64,000 nucleotides of DNA from an uncultured Aquimarina sp. (lineage in GTDB: Bacteria; Bacteroidota; Bacteroidia; Flavobacteriales; Flavobacteriaceae): NCBI GenBank assembly GCA_947498775.1, contig CANMLL010000002.1, positions 124,001 through 188,000 on the forward strand, read 5' to 3'. Positions 34,094 through 42,860 of this stretch are shown piece by piece. The first letter of the stretch is position 1. Each line of letters opens with the position of its first letter. The translations under genes were made by a program, and so were the position numbers. The notes under the pieces are model-generated. The model was not told the DNA's origin and ran no database searches. It saw only the letters and a list, made by a program, of their open reading frames with translations.

Positions 34094-35824
34094 ATGCACA
34101 TCACAGATTCTGAAATTACGAATAGAGTCAACGAATGGTTAACTCCTACTTTTGATCAGGACACACAAAAGGAAATTCAACACCTACAACATAATAACCC
34201 CAAAGAGTTAACAGAAAGTTTTTACAAAAACCTTGAATTTGGTACCGGCGGTATGCGCGGTGTGATGGGTATTGGCACCAACCGCATCAATAAATACACC
34301 CTGGGGAAAAGTACACAGGGATTAAGCAATTATATGATCAAACAATTTCCGGGAGAACAACCCAAAGCTGTAATTGCTTATGATTGTAGAAATAATAGCG
34401 ATACGCTGGCGCAAATTGTAGCCAATGTTTTTTCGGCAAACGGAGTTAAAGTATTCCTGTTTTCAAGCCTACGCCCTACTCCAGAGTTATCTTTTGCCGT
34501 AAAAGAGTTAGGCTGTCATTGTGGTATTGTACTCACTGCCAGTCATAATCCACCAGAATATAATGGGTATAAGGTATATTGGCAAGATGGTGGTCAATTA
34601 GTACCTCCACAAGATGGTGAGATTATTGCCGAAATAAATACATTACAATATGCTGATATAAAATTTGAATCAAATCATGATTTGATTCAGACCATAGATC
34701 AGGAAATTGATACCATTTTTATTGATCAAAGTGTGAAAAATGGAAGTTTTGCCGCTACACAGCAGGCCAAAGATGATGTTACCGTTGTTTTTACTTCTCT
34801 GCATGGCACATCGATTACAGCAGTGCCCGAAACTTTGAAAAAAGCCGGATACAATAATGTACATATCGTAAAAGAACAAGCAGAACCCGATGGTAATTTT
34901 CCAACAGTAAAATCACCAAACCCTGAAGAACCTGAAGCATTAACCATGGCCATGAAGCTTGCCGGCGAAGTGAATGCTGATATTGTGATTGGCACCGATC
35001 CTGATTGTGATCGATTAGGAATTGCGGTTCGAAATAGCGATGGCGACTTACAATTACTTAATGGCAACCAGACCATGATCGTAATGACCTGGTTTTTATT
35101 AGAGCACTATAAAAATAATATAGGATTAAAAGGAAATGAATTTGTAGCCTCGACCATTGTATCTACCCCCATGATGCAAACTTTATCTGAAGCTTATGGT
35201 GTTGAATACAAAGAAGTACTTACTGGTTTTAAATGGATCGCCAAGTTGATCAAAGACTACCCAGAAAAGAAATTTGTTGGCGGTGGCGAAGAAAGTTTTG
35301 GGTTTATGGTTGGTGATTTTGTGAGAGATAAAGATGCGGTAACTTCTACGTTATTGGCTTGTGAAATTGTATCTTACACAAAATCGAAAGGCAGTTCTTT
35401 TTACAACACCCTTCTCGATCTATATACAAAGTATGGTTTTTACAAAGAAAACTTGGTTTCGCTAGTTAAAAAAGGAATTGATGGTGCTGCCGAAATCAAA
35501 CAAACCATGGTAGATCTCAGAAACAATCCTCCTACTCATATAAATGATGAAAAAGTGGTACTGATTGAAGATTATCAGACCAGTATTGCAAAAAACATTC
35601 TGGATCATTCAGAAACTCCTATCGATATTCCAAAATCCAACGTGTTGATATTTTATACCGAGGCTGGAAGCAAAATTGCAGCAAGACCAAGTGGCACAGA
35701 ACCTAAAATCAAGTTTTACATCAGCATACAAGAATCTCTAGCCTCAATAGACGATTTTGATAAGGTACAACAGCAATTGGATAGAAAAATAGAAGCTATC
35801 AAAAAAGATTTAAAATTAACCTAA
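34094..35824 (+). CDS. Phospho-sugar mutase (phosphoglucomutase/phosphomannomutase, PGM2-like)
   Basis: 576 residues. Phosphoserine loop TASHNPPEYNGYK, metal loop GTDPDCDRLG, sugar loop GGGEESFGF and phosphate loop RPSGTEPKIKFY, in that order: a complete alpha-D-phosphohexomutase. It interconverts hexose 1- and 6-phosphates, feeding glycogen, trehalose and surface-glycan pathways. The frame extends to a TTG at 34073, but that codon is part of the TATTTTTG -7-like box (34068-34075), so the ATG at 34094 (MHITDSEI) is the start. An ABC exporter follows after 25 bp. Confidence 0.95.
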   Translation: MHITDSEITNRVNEWLTPTFDQDTQKEIQHLQHNNPKELTESFYKNLEFGTGGMRGVMGIGTNRINKYTLGKSTQGLSNYMIKQFPGEQPKAVIAYDCRNNSDTLAQIVANVFSANGVKVFLFSSLRPTPELSFAVKELGCHCGIVLTASHNPPEYNGYKVYWQDGGQLVPPQDGEIIAEINTLQYADIKFESNHDLIQTIDQEIDTIFIDQSVKNGSFAATQQAKDDVTVVFTSLHGTSITAVPETLKKAGYNNVHIVKEQAEPDGNFPTVKSPNPEEPEALTMAMKLAGEVNADIVIGTDPDCDRLGIAVRNSDGDLQLLNGNQTMIVMTWFLLEHYKNNIGLKGNEFVASTIVSTPMMQTLSEAYGVEYKEVLTGFKWIAKLIKDYPEKKFVGGGEESFGFMVGDFVRDKDAVTSTLLACEIVSYTKSKGSSFYNTLLDLYTKYGFYKENLVSLVKKGIDGAAEIKQTMVDLRNNPPTHINDEKVVLIEDYQTSIAKNILDHSETPIDIPKSNVLIFYTEAGSKIAARPSGTEPKIKFYISIQESLASIDDFDKVQQQLDRKIEAIKKDLKLT

Positions 35825-35849
35825 ATAACAGTGTACTGTTTTCTAATTA

Positions 35850-37673
35850 ATGAATTACTTTAAGCAAATACTTCGCTTTGCGAAACCATACAAAATATAC
35901 GCGCTATTAAATATCATCTCTAATATTTTTTATGCTCTTTTTGGAACACTGGCAATGGTTTCTTTGTTTCCAATGCTCAATGTGTTATTTGGACAAACGC
36001 AAAGAGTAAGAGTTGAACCAGAATGGACAGGGTTGTTAGATATAAGAGAATACAGCGAGGCCTATCTTAACTATTATGTAACGTTAAAAGCTGATCAAGG
36101 CAATAACGATGTACTACTATTTATGGTTGTTCTTGTGGTTAGTATGTTTTTTTTGAAGAACATTTTTGGATATTTAGCTATGTATTTCATTACATTTTTA
36201 AGAAATGGGTCTTTAAAGGATATTAGAAACGAATTATACAAAAAGACAGTAGAATTACCGCTCTCCTATTTTTCAGAAAAAAGAAAGGGAGACACGATGG
36301 CAAGAATATCAACAGATGTTCTCGAAATACAGCATTCTTTTTTATCTATATTAGAACTTATTGTAAGAGAGCCGTTAAGTATTCTTTTCGCCATATCTGC
36401 CATGCTTCTTATTAGTCCAAAGCTTACCCTTTTTGTTTTTATTTTCATCCCGGTTTCAGGTTTTCTTATTTCTCTGATAGGAAAAAAATTGAAAAAGCAT
36501 TCGGATAAAGTGCAAAAAGAGCAAGGTTTTTTTCTTTCAATAGTAGAAGAAACACTGGGAGGTTTGAAGGTAGTTAAAGGATTTAATGCCGAAAAAATAT
36601 TTGGCAAAAAATTTCAAGAATCTACTTTGCGCTTTTATAGATTTTCAAATTCTTTATTAAACAGACAGAATTTAGCATCTCCAACAAGTGAATTTCTGGG
36701 TATTACAACCATCTCTGTACTATTATGGTATGGTGGACAAATGGTCCTGGTTGAAAAATCTTTAGAACCGAGTCTTTTCCTAATTTATATGGGACTGGCA
36801 TACCAGATTCTTACACCTGCAAAAGCGATTTCCAAAGCCAGTTATGGTGTAAAAAGGGGTAATGCGGCGGCCGAAAGAGTATTAGAGATTTTAAATACCA
36901 TTTCCCCGCTACAAGACAAACCCAATGCTCAAGAGAAAAACGATTTTAATAAAAGTATCACTTTAGAAAACATATCTTTCAAATATGAAGACGATTATAT
37001 ACTCAAAGATTTCTCTTTAAACGTTCCAAAAGGCAGTGCTATTGCTCTAGTAGGGCAATCTGGTAGTGGAAAATCAACTATTGCCAATTTGGTAACCCGA
37101 TTTTATGATGTAAACAAGGGTAGTATAAAAATTGATAATACAGATATAAAAGATCTCAAAAAAGAATCTTTACGAGGACTAATGGGATTGGTAACGCAAG
37201 ACTCTATCCTTTTTAATGACACCATAAAAAATAACTTACTAATTGGTAACGAAAAAGCTACCGAACAAGATATTATAGATGCTTTAAAAGTGGCCAATGC
37301 ATGGGAATTTGTTAAAGATTTGCCCAAAGGAATAGAAACAAACATCGGCGATAGTGGTAATAAACTAAGTGGTGGACAGAAACAACGTCTATCAATAGCA
37401 AGGGCGGTTCTTAAAAATCCACCCATTATGATATTAGACGAAGCCACCTCTGCTCTTGATACAGAAAGTGAGCGTCTTGTTCAATCTGCTCTGGAGAACA
37501 TGATGAAGAATCGAACAAGTATTGTTATAGCGCATAGATTATCTACAATACAAAATTCAGATTTAATCGTTGTAATGCAAAAAGGTAAAATTGTTGAAAA
37601 AGGCGGGCACGAAGAATTAATTGCAAAAAATGGAGTGTATCAAAAACTGGTAACTATGCAATCATTTGATTAG
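35850..37673 (+). CDS. MsbA-like ABC exporter (fused permease and ATPase)
   Basis: 607 residues. N-terminal six-helix permease domain (about 15-330), then an ATPase domain with Walker A GQSGSGKST, signature KLSGGQKQRLS, Walker B PIMILDEATSALD and H-loop VIAHRLST. Length and order match MsbA-type lipid flippases; a polysaccharide or other hydrophobic cargo is possible. A cytosolic-to-membrane role in envelope glycolipid export fits the GT2 and mutase genes upstream. It probably ends at the hairpin at 37704-37728, which is also the terminator of the convergent small RNA. Confidence 0.92.
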   Translation: MNYFKQILRFAKPYKIYALLNIISNIFYALFGTLAMVSLFPMLNVLFGQTQRVRVEPEWTGLLDIREYSEAYLNYYVTLKADQGNNDVLLFMVVLVVSMFFLKNIFGYLAMYFITFLRNGSLKDIRNELYKKTVELPLSYFSEKRKGDTMARISTDVLEIQHSFLSILELIVREPLSILFAISAMLLISPKLTLFVFIFIPVSGFLISLIGKKLKKHSDKVQKEQGFFLSIVEETLGGLKVVKGFNAEKIFGKKFQESTLRFYRFSNSLLNRQNLASPTSEFLGITTISVLLWYGGQMVLVEKSLEPSLFLIYMGLAYQILTPAKAISKASYGVKRGNAAAERVLEILNTISPLQDKPNAQEKNDFNKSITLENISFKYEDDYILKDFSLNVPKGSAIALVGQSGSGKSTIANLVTRFYDVNKGSIKIDNTDIKDLKKESLRGLMGLVTQDSILFNDTIKNNLLIGNEKATEQDIIDALKVANAWEFVKDLPKGIETNIGDSGNKLSGGQKQRLSIARAVLKNPPIMILDEATSALDTESERLVQSALENMMKNRTSIVIAHRLSTIQNSDLIVVMQKGKIVEKGGHEELIAKNGVYQKLVTMQSFD

Positions 37674-37702
37674 TAAACCCTTATTTATCAAATTATTAAA
37701 AA

Positions 37703-37835
37703 TAAAAAAGAGTGCTTTACGCACTCTTTTTCTTCACACAAATCATCTTAATTTAGGGGCTTACTCTAAAATTAAAACTCACTCTTATTAAAATCTTTCA
37801 TCTTGGGGAGAATGAAAGAACTAATTCAAATATTA
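37703..37835 (-). ncRNA. Putative small RNA, tandem copy 1 (divergent copy)
   Basis: About 130 nt on the minus strand. The promoter is TTTG (CAA on plus at 37869-37871), a 20-bp spacer and a perfect TATATTTG (37848 down to 37841). The RNA would hold hairpin 1 (CTTTCAT/ATGAAAG with loop TCTCCCCAAG), hairpin 2 (TAATTTTAG/CTAAATTA with loop AGTAAGCCC), and a terminator hairpin GAGTGC/GCACTC followed by a T-run. Over about 115 nt it differs from copy 3 at only four sites, none in the first two loops. The start is estimated from the -7 box. Confidence 0.72.
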
Positions 37836-38019
37836 TGATACAAATATAAGGCAAAAAAACAAGTTGTGCAAATAAAAATTGTTTTTTATCCAAAAAAAAT
37901 ACTTTTTATCTAAAAAATATATCAATATGTATAGATATTGTAGTATAAAACTTACAAATATGCAAACAAATTAAACCTGTAATTATTTCAATTTGATAGC
38001 GTCCCAAAAATCACAAACA

Positions 38020-38151
38020 AAAAAAAGAGTGCTTAACGCACTCTTTCTCTTCACACAAATCATCTTAATTTAGGGGCTTACTCTAAAATTAAAACTCACT
38101 TTTATTTAAACCTTTCATCTTGGGGAGAATGAAAGTATTCATTCATTATTA
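38020..38151 (-). ncRNA. Putative small RNA, tandem copy 2
   Basis: Same architecture as the flanking copies: TTTG -33 (CAA on plus at 38184-38186), 19-bp spacer, TATCTTTA -7 (38164 down to 38157), two C-rich-loop hairpins and a GAGTGC/GCACTC terminator with a long T-run. In the conserved 115 nt it differs from copy 3 by a single base (in the stretch between hairpins 1 and 2). Confidence 0.75.
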
Positions 38152-38301
38152 CAGTGTAAAGATACTACTTTTTTTCATTTTACCAAATAAATATGTATTT
38201 AATCTATAAAAAATGCTTTTATAGTCTTAAAATAATATAAAATGTAGTATAAAACTTACAATTAATATTCTTAATACACATACGCTTCAAAAACCATTAA
38301 C

Positions 38302-38434
38302 AAAAAAAAGAGTGCTTAACGCACTCTTTCTCTTCACACAAATCATCTTAATTTAGGGGCTTACTCTAAAATTAAAACTCACTTTTATTTAAATCTTTCA
38401 TCTTGGGGAGAATGAAAGTATTCATTCATTATTA
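38302..38434 (-). ncRNA. Putative small RNA, tandem copy 3
   Basis: Promoter TTTG (CAA on plus at 38466-38468), 18-bp spacer, TATCTTTA (38447 down to 38440). Then hairpin 1 with the CTCCCC loop, hairpin 2 with the GCCCC loop and a perfect terminator stem followed by eight T residues on the minus strand. The copy-to-copy spacing is about 283-316 bp, and a GTAGTATAAAACTTACA text also recurs between copies. It is divergent from the ECF sigma gene that starts 170 bp away. Confidence 0.75.
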
Positions 38435-38606
38435 CGATGTAAAGATATTACTTTTTTTCAATTTACAAAACAAAAAATGCTTTTTATCTATAAAAAAAGT
38501 AAATAATCATATAGTTTAACATTTAATCCTACAAACTTCTTACAAAAATACTTATTTTACAATAATCATTCATGTATTAAACCTTTTTTATGTAAATTAG
38601 TCTTAT

Positions 38607-39206
38607 ATGCAGGGGCATACATTTTTAACCCCTATCCATAAAACATACCTACGTTTGAATAGCATTAAAGAAGAAGAACGCCTACTCACCTCTCTGCAGT
38701 CCGACAAGGATATTAATTCTGCATTTAGTAAGTTGGTAGCATTATATCAGCAACGTTTATATTGGCATATAAGGAATATTGTAAAAAGTCACGACGATAC
38801 AGATGATGTTTTACAAAATGTATTCATTAAAGTATACAAGAACATAAAAAAATTTAAAGGGGATAGTAAACTGTATTCCTGGTTATACAGAATTGCAACC
38901 AACGAATCTATTACCTTTCTTAACCAAAAAGCAAAAAAATATAACATTACTAGTCAGGAACTAAGTTTACAACTTGTAGAGAACCTCGAAGCCGATGTAT
39001 ATTATGAAGGTGATCAGATGCAGTTGAAATTGCAAAGAGCTATTGCATCTTTACCTCAGAAACAACAGCAGGTGTTTAATATGAAATATTTTCAGGAATT
39101 AAAATACAGAGAAATGTCAGAGATTTTGGAAACCAGTGAAGGTGCCCTTAAAGCATCCTATCATTTAGCTTCTAAAAAAATAGAAGAATTTTTAAAAAAC
39201 AATTAA
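38607..39206 (+). CDS. ECF-type RNA polymerase sigma factor
   Basis: 199 residues. Sigma region 2 with DDTDDVLQNVFIKVYKNIKKFKGDSKLYSWLYRIATNESI, and region 4 with LPQKQQQVFNMKYFQELKYREMSEILETSEGALKASYHLASKKI. It directs RNA polymerase to a small regulon. The ATG at 38607 adds about 16 residues before the usual family start (LNSIKEEERLL); a TTG at 38655 is the alternative. It is followed by a likely anti-sigma gene and a CpxP-like gene, a common flavobacterial stress module. Confidence 0.93.
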   Translation: MQGHTFLTPIHKTYLRLNSIKEEERLLTSLQSDKDINSAFSKLVALYQQRLYWHIRNIVKSHDDTDDVLQNVFIKVYKNIKKFKGDSKLYSWLYRIATNESITFLNQKAKKYNITSQELSLQLVENLEADVYYEGDQMQLKLQRAIASLPQKQQQVFNMKYFQELKYREMSEILETSEGALKASYHLASKKIEEFLKNN

Positions 39207-39237
39207 ACCTTTTTACCTTTAAAAAGTCATATATCTA

Positions 39238-39762
39238 GTGAAAAGAAACAATTTACATAAAAATAATGGTGGTTTTAAGGTCCCTCAAGGTTATTTTGAA
39301 AGTTTTAAAAACGAACTATCAGAAAGAATAGCTTTTGATGACAAAGAAGACACATTGTTAGATTCAAAAACAGATTCTGGTTTCAAAGTCCCCGAAAGAT
39401 ACTTTGAAGATTTTGAGAACAATGTTTTGAGAAGAGTAGATCAGCAAAAAATAAAAGTTGTATCTCTATTCACCAAAAGAAACCTCTTATATGTGTCTGG
39501 TATAGCAGCTATGATCGCTATTATACTATCAATTTCTATCAATAAAAAATCCAATTTAAACTTTGAAGATATTGAAATCGCAGACATTCATGCGTATTTT
39601 AACGAAGGTAATATAGATGTAAGCAATGATGAAATAGCCAATCTGCTAGCAAAAGATGTTAGTTATACCGAAGCTTTTGAAAATGAGATATTAGATGACC
39701 AAGATCTAATAGATTACATTTCTGATGAAGATCTCGAAGATGAAATTATGTTTGTTGAATAA
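39238..39762 (+). CDS. Single-pass membrane protein, probable anti-sigma factor
   Basis: 174 residues starting with GTG at 39238, 31 bp after the sigma gene. The cytoplasmic N-terminal part carries two copies of a short motif, GGFKVPQGYFESFKNEL and SGFKVPERYFEDFENNV, then one membrane helix (about 80-100) and an acidic extracytoplasmic tail. Position directly after an ECF sigma and one-helix topology indicate an anti-sigma role. No zinc-finger ZAS motif is present. Confidence 0.72.
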   Translation: MKRNNLHKNNGGFKVPQGYFESFKNELSERIAFDDKEDTLLDSKTDSGFKVPERYFEDFENNVLRRVDQQKIKVVSLFTKRNLLYVSGIAAMIAIILSISINKKSNLNFEDIEIADIHAYFNEGNIDVSNDEIANLLAKDVSYTEAFENEILDDQDLIDYISDEDLEDEIMFVE

Positions 39763-39772
39763 AATAAAACTG

Positions 39773-40228
39773 ATGAAAAATATACTACTACTTATTTGTA
39801 TTGTTTTTACTGCTTTTGGCACTTATGCGCAAAATGGGCCAAAAGAAAGAATCAAAGCATTTAAAATCGCATACATAACCGAAAAACTAGACCTTACCAG
39901 TAAAGAAGCTCAACAATTCTGGCCGATCTATAATGCGCATGAAAAAACAGTTGAAAGCCTCAAAAAACAGGGGCGTAGCATTGTAAAGAGCCTAAAAAAT
40001 GCAAATAATGGTCCTGATGGCTTAAGTGATGCCCAAGCAGGTGATTTTTTGAATCAATATCTGGACATTGAAGATCAAAAATCAAAAGCCCGGAAAAAAC
40101 TAATTATCGACCTCAAAAAAACAATGTCTAATAAAAAGGTATTGAGACTCATAAAAGCTGAATCCGATTTTAACAAAAGGTTGTTAGAACGAGTTAAGCA
40201 ATGGCGCAACAAGAGAGGAAATAACTGA
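39773..40228 (+). CDS. Periplasmic Spy/CpxP-like protein, third gene of the sigma module
   Basis: 151 residues from the ATG at 39773, which gives the signal peptide MKNILLLICIVFTAFGTYAQ; the longer frame (39725) overlaps the anti-sigma gene and lacks a signal. The mature part is helical with LTSKEAQQFWPIYNAHEKTVESLKKQ, the LTxxQ-like pattern of CpxP/Spy and related proteins often labelled sensor of ECF-type sigma factor. It probably senses envelope state for the sigma/anti-sigma pair. A dispersed repeat follows. Confidence 0.8.
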   Translation: MKNILLLICIVFTAFGTYAQNGPKERIKAFKIAYITEKLDLTSKEAQQFWPIYNAHEKTVESLKKQGRSIVKSLKNANNGPDGLSDAQAGDFLNQYLDIEDQKSKARKKLIIDLKKTMSNKKVLRLIKAESDFNKRLLERVKQWRNKRGNN

Positions 40229-40251
40229 TCCTATTTTATACAATAGATGGT

Positions 40252-40377
40252 CTAAAAAGTATTGAATTTATGATGCCGTCATATCGAGCCCTTTGACTGG
40301 GTTCACGGCAGGTATTGAAAATCAACAGTCATTATTTCTCAACTCCGCTCACAAATGACAGATAAGAGAGTTTTTAG
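40252..40377. repeat. Dispersed GTCAT-type repeat inside short outer arms
   Basis: CTAAAAA (40252-40258) and TTTTTAG (40371-40377) flank a degenerate copy of the common flavobacterial repeat (GTCATATCGAGCC at 40278-40290 and TCAACTCCGCTCACAAATGAC at 40339-40359, cited in parts: AACTCCGCTC, AAATGAC). Same plan as the elements at 28.9 and 31.9 kb but more degraded. Confidence 0.5.
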
Positions 40378-40390
40378 GAAGCCTCTTTTT

Positions 40391-41455
40391 TTATTTAAAA
40401 GACAATCTTGCAATTCTTTCTTTACCCGCAGCTATTGCTGTGCTATCATTCAAGAATCTTAAGGTATAAAACCCTTCTTTACTAATCTCTTTCCAAGAGC
40501 CACCAGAATCAGTTGAAATAGAAATCCCGGTAAAACCAACGGCAACTATTCCTTTACCTTTACTATTAGGAATAAAACGAACACAACTTTTATAACCTGG
40601 ACCAAGATCATTGGAAATTAATTGCCAGGTTTTACCTCCATTGGTAGTTACAGCTTTATTAGCTGTATTATCTTCTGGTTTTGTATAATCGCCCCCATAA
40701 ATAATACCGTGATCTTTATCATAAAAGTGAATCGAATACCCCCCGGATGTTGCTGTTCCTTGAACGATCGGAGTGTCAAAAACCTGCCAGGTTCTTCCTT
40801 TATCGGGAGAATAAAACACTCTGGATTGTATTCCGCCAGAAATAATCCAGGTACGATCTCCTATTACTGCTATATTCCCATTACTTGCCGCAAAAGCTGC
40901 CTCTCCATCAATTGTTTTAGGAACAAGATCGCAGGAAACTTTTTCCCAGGTTTCTCCGCCATCCCTGGTAATAATAATAGATAAACAATCATCTGTTGGA
41001 TCACCCATAGCAATTCCTTCAGTATCATTCCAAAAAATCATGGCATCATAAAATGCTTTTTCATGATCTTCGGTATACATAATTTTTTCTTCTTTATTCT
41101 GCAAATTAACCCTCCGTAATCTAGCGGGAGAACCAATACCTAAAGTAAAAAAGGAGTTATTCGCAAAACTCACAGCTCGTTGCTCTGCGATCCAATTTTT
41201 CTTTTTTTCAAGACTATCCTTTATTTCAAAAGTGCTGATGAATCTTTCTTTGGTTTTAAGATTAATGAAACCATATCCTTTATGATATCCAAACCCAAGT
41301 AAGGTGTCGTTATATATTTCTATGGCGCGTATGGTCATAGAGTCTTTCCAGACTACTTCAATATCAATGCTAGAGAAATTATATAACCTACTCTTTTCTT
41401 CCTTTTTGCAAAAGGTTACGGTGATACAAAGCAATAGTATAAGCACAAGTCTCAT
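40391..41455 (-). CDS. Asp-box (BNR) beta-propeller lipoprotein
   Basis: 354 residues from the ATG at 41455, chosen because it gives a lipoprotein signal with Cys16 (LCITVTFC) and lies just downstream of a -7 box; the longer frame (41497) would cover the promoter. Several Asp-box motifs are visible: ITRDGGETWEK, YSPDKGRTWQV, TTNGGKTWQL, STDSGGSWKE. Similar proteins are annotated oxidoreductase or photosystem II assembly factor-like; no catalytic residues can be named. It is probably a surface or periplasmic propeller protein. Confidence 0.82.
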   Translation of the reverse strand: MRLVLILLLCITVTFCKKEEKSRLYNFSSIDIEVVWKDSMTIRAIEIYNDTLLGFGYHKGYGFINLKTKERFISTFEIKDSLEKKKNWIAEQRAVSFANNSFFTLGIGSPARLRRVNLQNKEEKIMYTEDHEKAFYDAMIFWNDTEGIAMGDPTDDCLSIIITRDGGETWEKVSCDLVPKTIDGEAAFAASNGNIAVIGDRTWIISGGIQSRVFYSPDKGRTWQVFDTPIVQGTATSGGYSIHFYDKDHGIIYGGDYTKPEDNTANKAVTTNGGKTWQLISNDLGPGYKSCVRFIPNSKGKGIVAVGFTGISISTDSGGSWKEISKEGFYTLRFLNDSTAIAAGKERIARLSFK

Positions 41456-41473
41456 TATGTAATAATTATCCTC

Positions 41474-41511
41474 AAATATAACCGTATTTGGTAACAAAGG
41501 TCTACCTTTGC
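41474..41511. promoter_or_regulatory. Divergent promoter pair between the Asp-box lipoprotein and rsmB
   Basis: Minus strand: TATATTTG at 41481 down to 41474, 19 bp before the lipoprotein start. Plus strand: TACCTTTG at 41504-41511, 20 bp before rsmB. TTG elements are closer than the usual spacing on both strands. The plus-strand box lies in a GGTCT/AGACC inverted repeat (41500-41516). Confidence 0.5.
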
Positions 41512-41531
41512 AGACCTAAAAAAATAATACA

Positions 41532-42743
41532 ATGCGCTTACACAGAAACCTTGTCTTTGCTGTTATCGATGGATTGCATAAAATATTCAATGAAGGAGAC
41601 TATGCCGATAAGGTGGTACAAAAATTACTAAAACGTGATAAAAGATGGGGTTCGCGAGATAGAAGTTTTGTCGCGGAGACCGTATATGAAATCGTAAGGT
41701 GGAAACGCCTGTACGTCGAAATTGCAGAGGTAAAAGAACCTTATTCTAGAGAAAACCTATGGCGGATCTTTGCTGTTTGGGCTACGTTACGAGGAATTTC
41801 GTTACCCGATTGGAAACAAATTGGCCCCACTCCCACCCGACGTATTAAAGGGCGTTTTGACGAGCTAAGCAAAATCAGAAAATTTAAAGAATCTATTCCA
41901 GATTGGTTGGATGAGTTAGGTGAAAAAGAATTAGGAAAAAACTGGGATAAGGAAATAAGTGCATTAAATCAACAAGCTCCTGTAATTCTAAGAGCGAATA
42001 CACTAAAAACATCAAGAGATAAATTAAGAGGAGTGCTCGAAGATGAAAATATTGATACCGAATTTATCAAAGGATATCCTGATGCACTTCAACTTGTAGA
42101 GAGAGCTAATGTTTTTAGTACAGAAGCTTTTAAAAAAGGTTTATTTGAAGTTCAAGACGCTTCTTCACAATTAGTGGCCGATTTTCTAGAAGTACAACCA
42201 GGTCAACGTGTTGTGGATACTTGCGCCGGTGCCGGTGGCAAAACGCTGCATCTAGCCGCCCTGATGCAAAATAAAGGACAAATCATCGCCATGGATATCT
42301 ATGGTAACAAGCTCAAAGAATTAAAAAGAAGAGCAAGAAGAGCTGGAGCACATAATATCGAACCCAGAGTGATAGAAAGCACCAAGGATATCAAAAAACT
42401 ATATGGTAAAGTAGATCGAGTATTAATTGATGCTCCTTGTAGTGGTTTGGGTGTCCTAAGTCGAAATCCGGATGCTAAATGGAAATTACAACCCGAATTT
42501 CTGGATACCATAAAACAAACACAATCTGAGATTTTAGAAAGTTATTCCAAAATGGTAAAACCAGGTGGCAAATTAGTATATGCTACCTGTTCGATTTTAC
42601 CTTCAGAGAATCAAGAGCAAGTAACTAAATTCCTTTCAAACGAAGTTGGGAAAGATTTTACATTACTAAAAGATAAGAAGATATTATCCCATCAATCAGG
42701 ATTTGACGGTTTTTATATGGCTTTGCTAGAAAAAAAGGCATAA
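41532..42743 (+). CDS. rsmB: 16S rRNA (cytosine-C5) methyltransferase, RsmB/NOP2 family
   Basis: 403 residues. SAM-binding DTCAGAGGKTLHLAALM, motif IV with the Pro-Cys catalytic assist DAPCSGLGVLSRNPDAKW, and motif VI YATCSILPSENQEQV with the nucleophile cysteine. An N-terminal NusB-like extension (about 1-140) is present. It methylates cytosine in 16S rRNA by analogy with RsmB (C967); exact site specificity cannot be read. It has its own promoter. Confidence 0.92.
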   Translation: MRLHRNLVFAVIDGLHKIFNEGDYADKVVQKLLKRDKRWGSRDRSFVAETVYEIVRWKRLYVEIAEVKEPYSRENLWRIFAVWATLRGISLPDWKQIGPTPTRRIKGRFDELSKIRKFKESIPDWLDELGEKELGKNWDKEISALNQQAPVILRANTLKTSRDKLRGVLEDENIDTEFIKGYPDALQLVERANVFSTEAFKKGLFEVQDASSQLVADFLEVQPGQRVVDTCAGAGGKTLHLAALMQNKGQIIAMDIYGNKLKELKRRARRAGAHNIEPRVIESTKDIKKLYGKVDRVLIDAPCSGLGVLSRNPDAKWKLQPEFLDTIKQTQSEILESYSKMVKPGGKLVYATCSILPSENQEQVTKFLSNEVGKDFTLLKDKKILSHQSGFDGFYMALLEKKA

Positions 42744-42819
42744 ACCGTATTGTTTAAAATGTGGTGAATAACTCTATGATTCAATTTAAATTTTATGCTA
42801 TTCTTTATATAGAAAATAG

Positions 42820-42827
42820 TAAATTTG
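42820..42827 (+). promoter_or_regulatory. -7 element (TAAATTTG) of purL
   Basis: Exact TAnnTTTG match 33 bp before the ATG of purL. It covers the upstream TTG that opens the long frame (42825), so that TTG cannot be the start. A TTG at -33 is not evident. Confidence 0.5.
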
Positions 42828-42860
42828 CCACTTATTAAAATCAACACAAACAATCGAAGT

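Noticed and set aside
37703..37730. Reading the triplicated units as plus-strand RNAs
   Set aside because: The T-run after the hairpin, the -33/-7 boxes and their spacing are all consistent only on the minus strand.
37703..38450. Possible CRISPR-like array
   Set aside because: Only three units of more than 110 bp at about 300-bp spacing, with promoter and terminator signals in each; no short repeat/spacer pattern and no cas genes.
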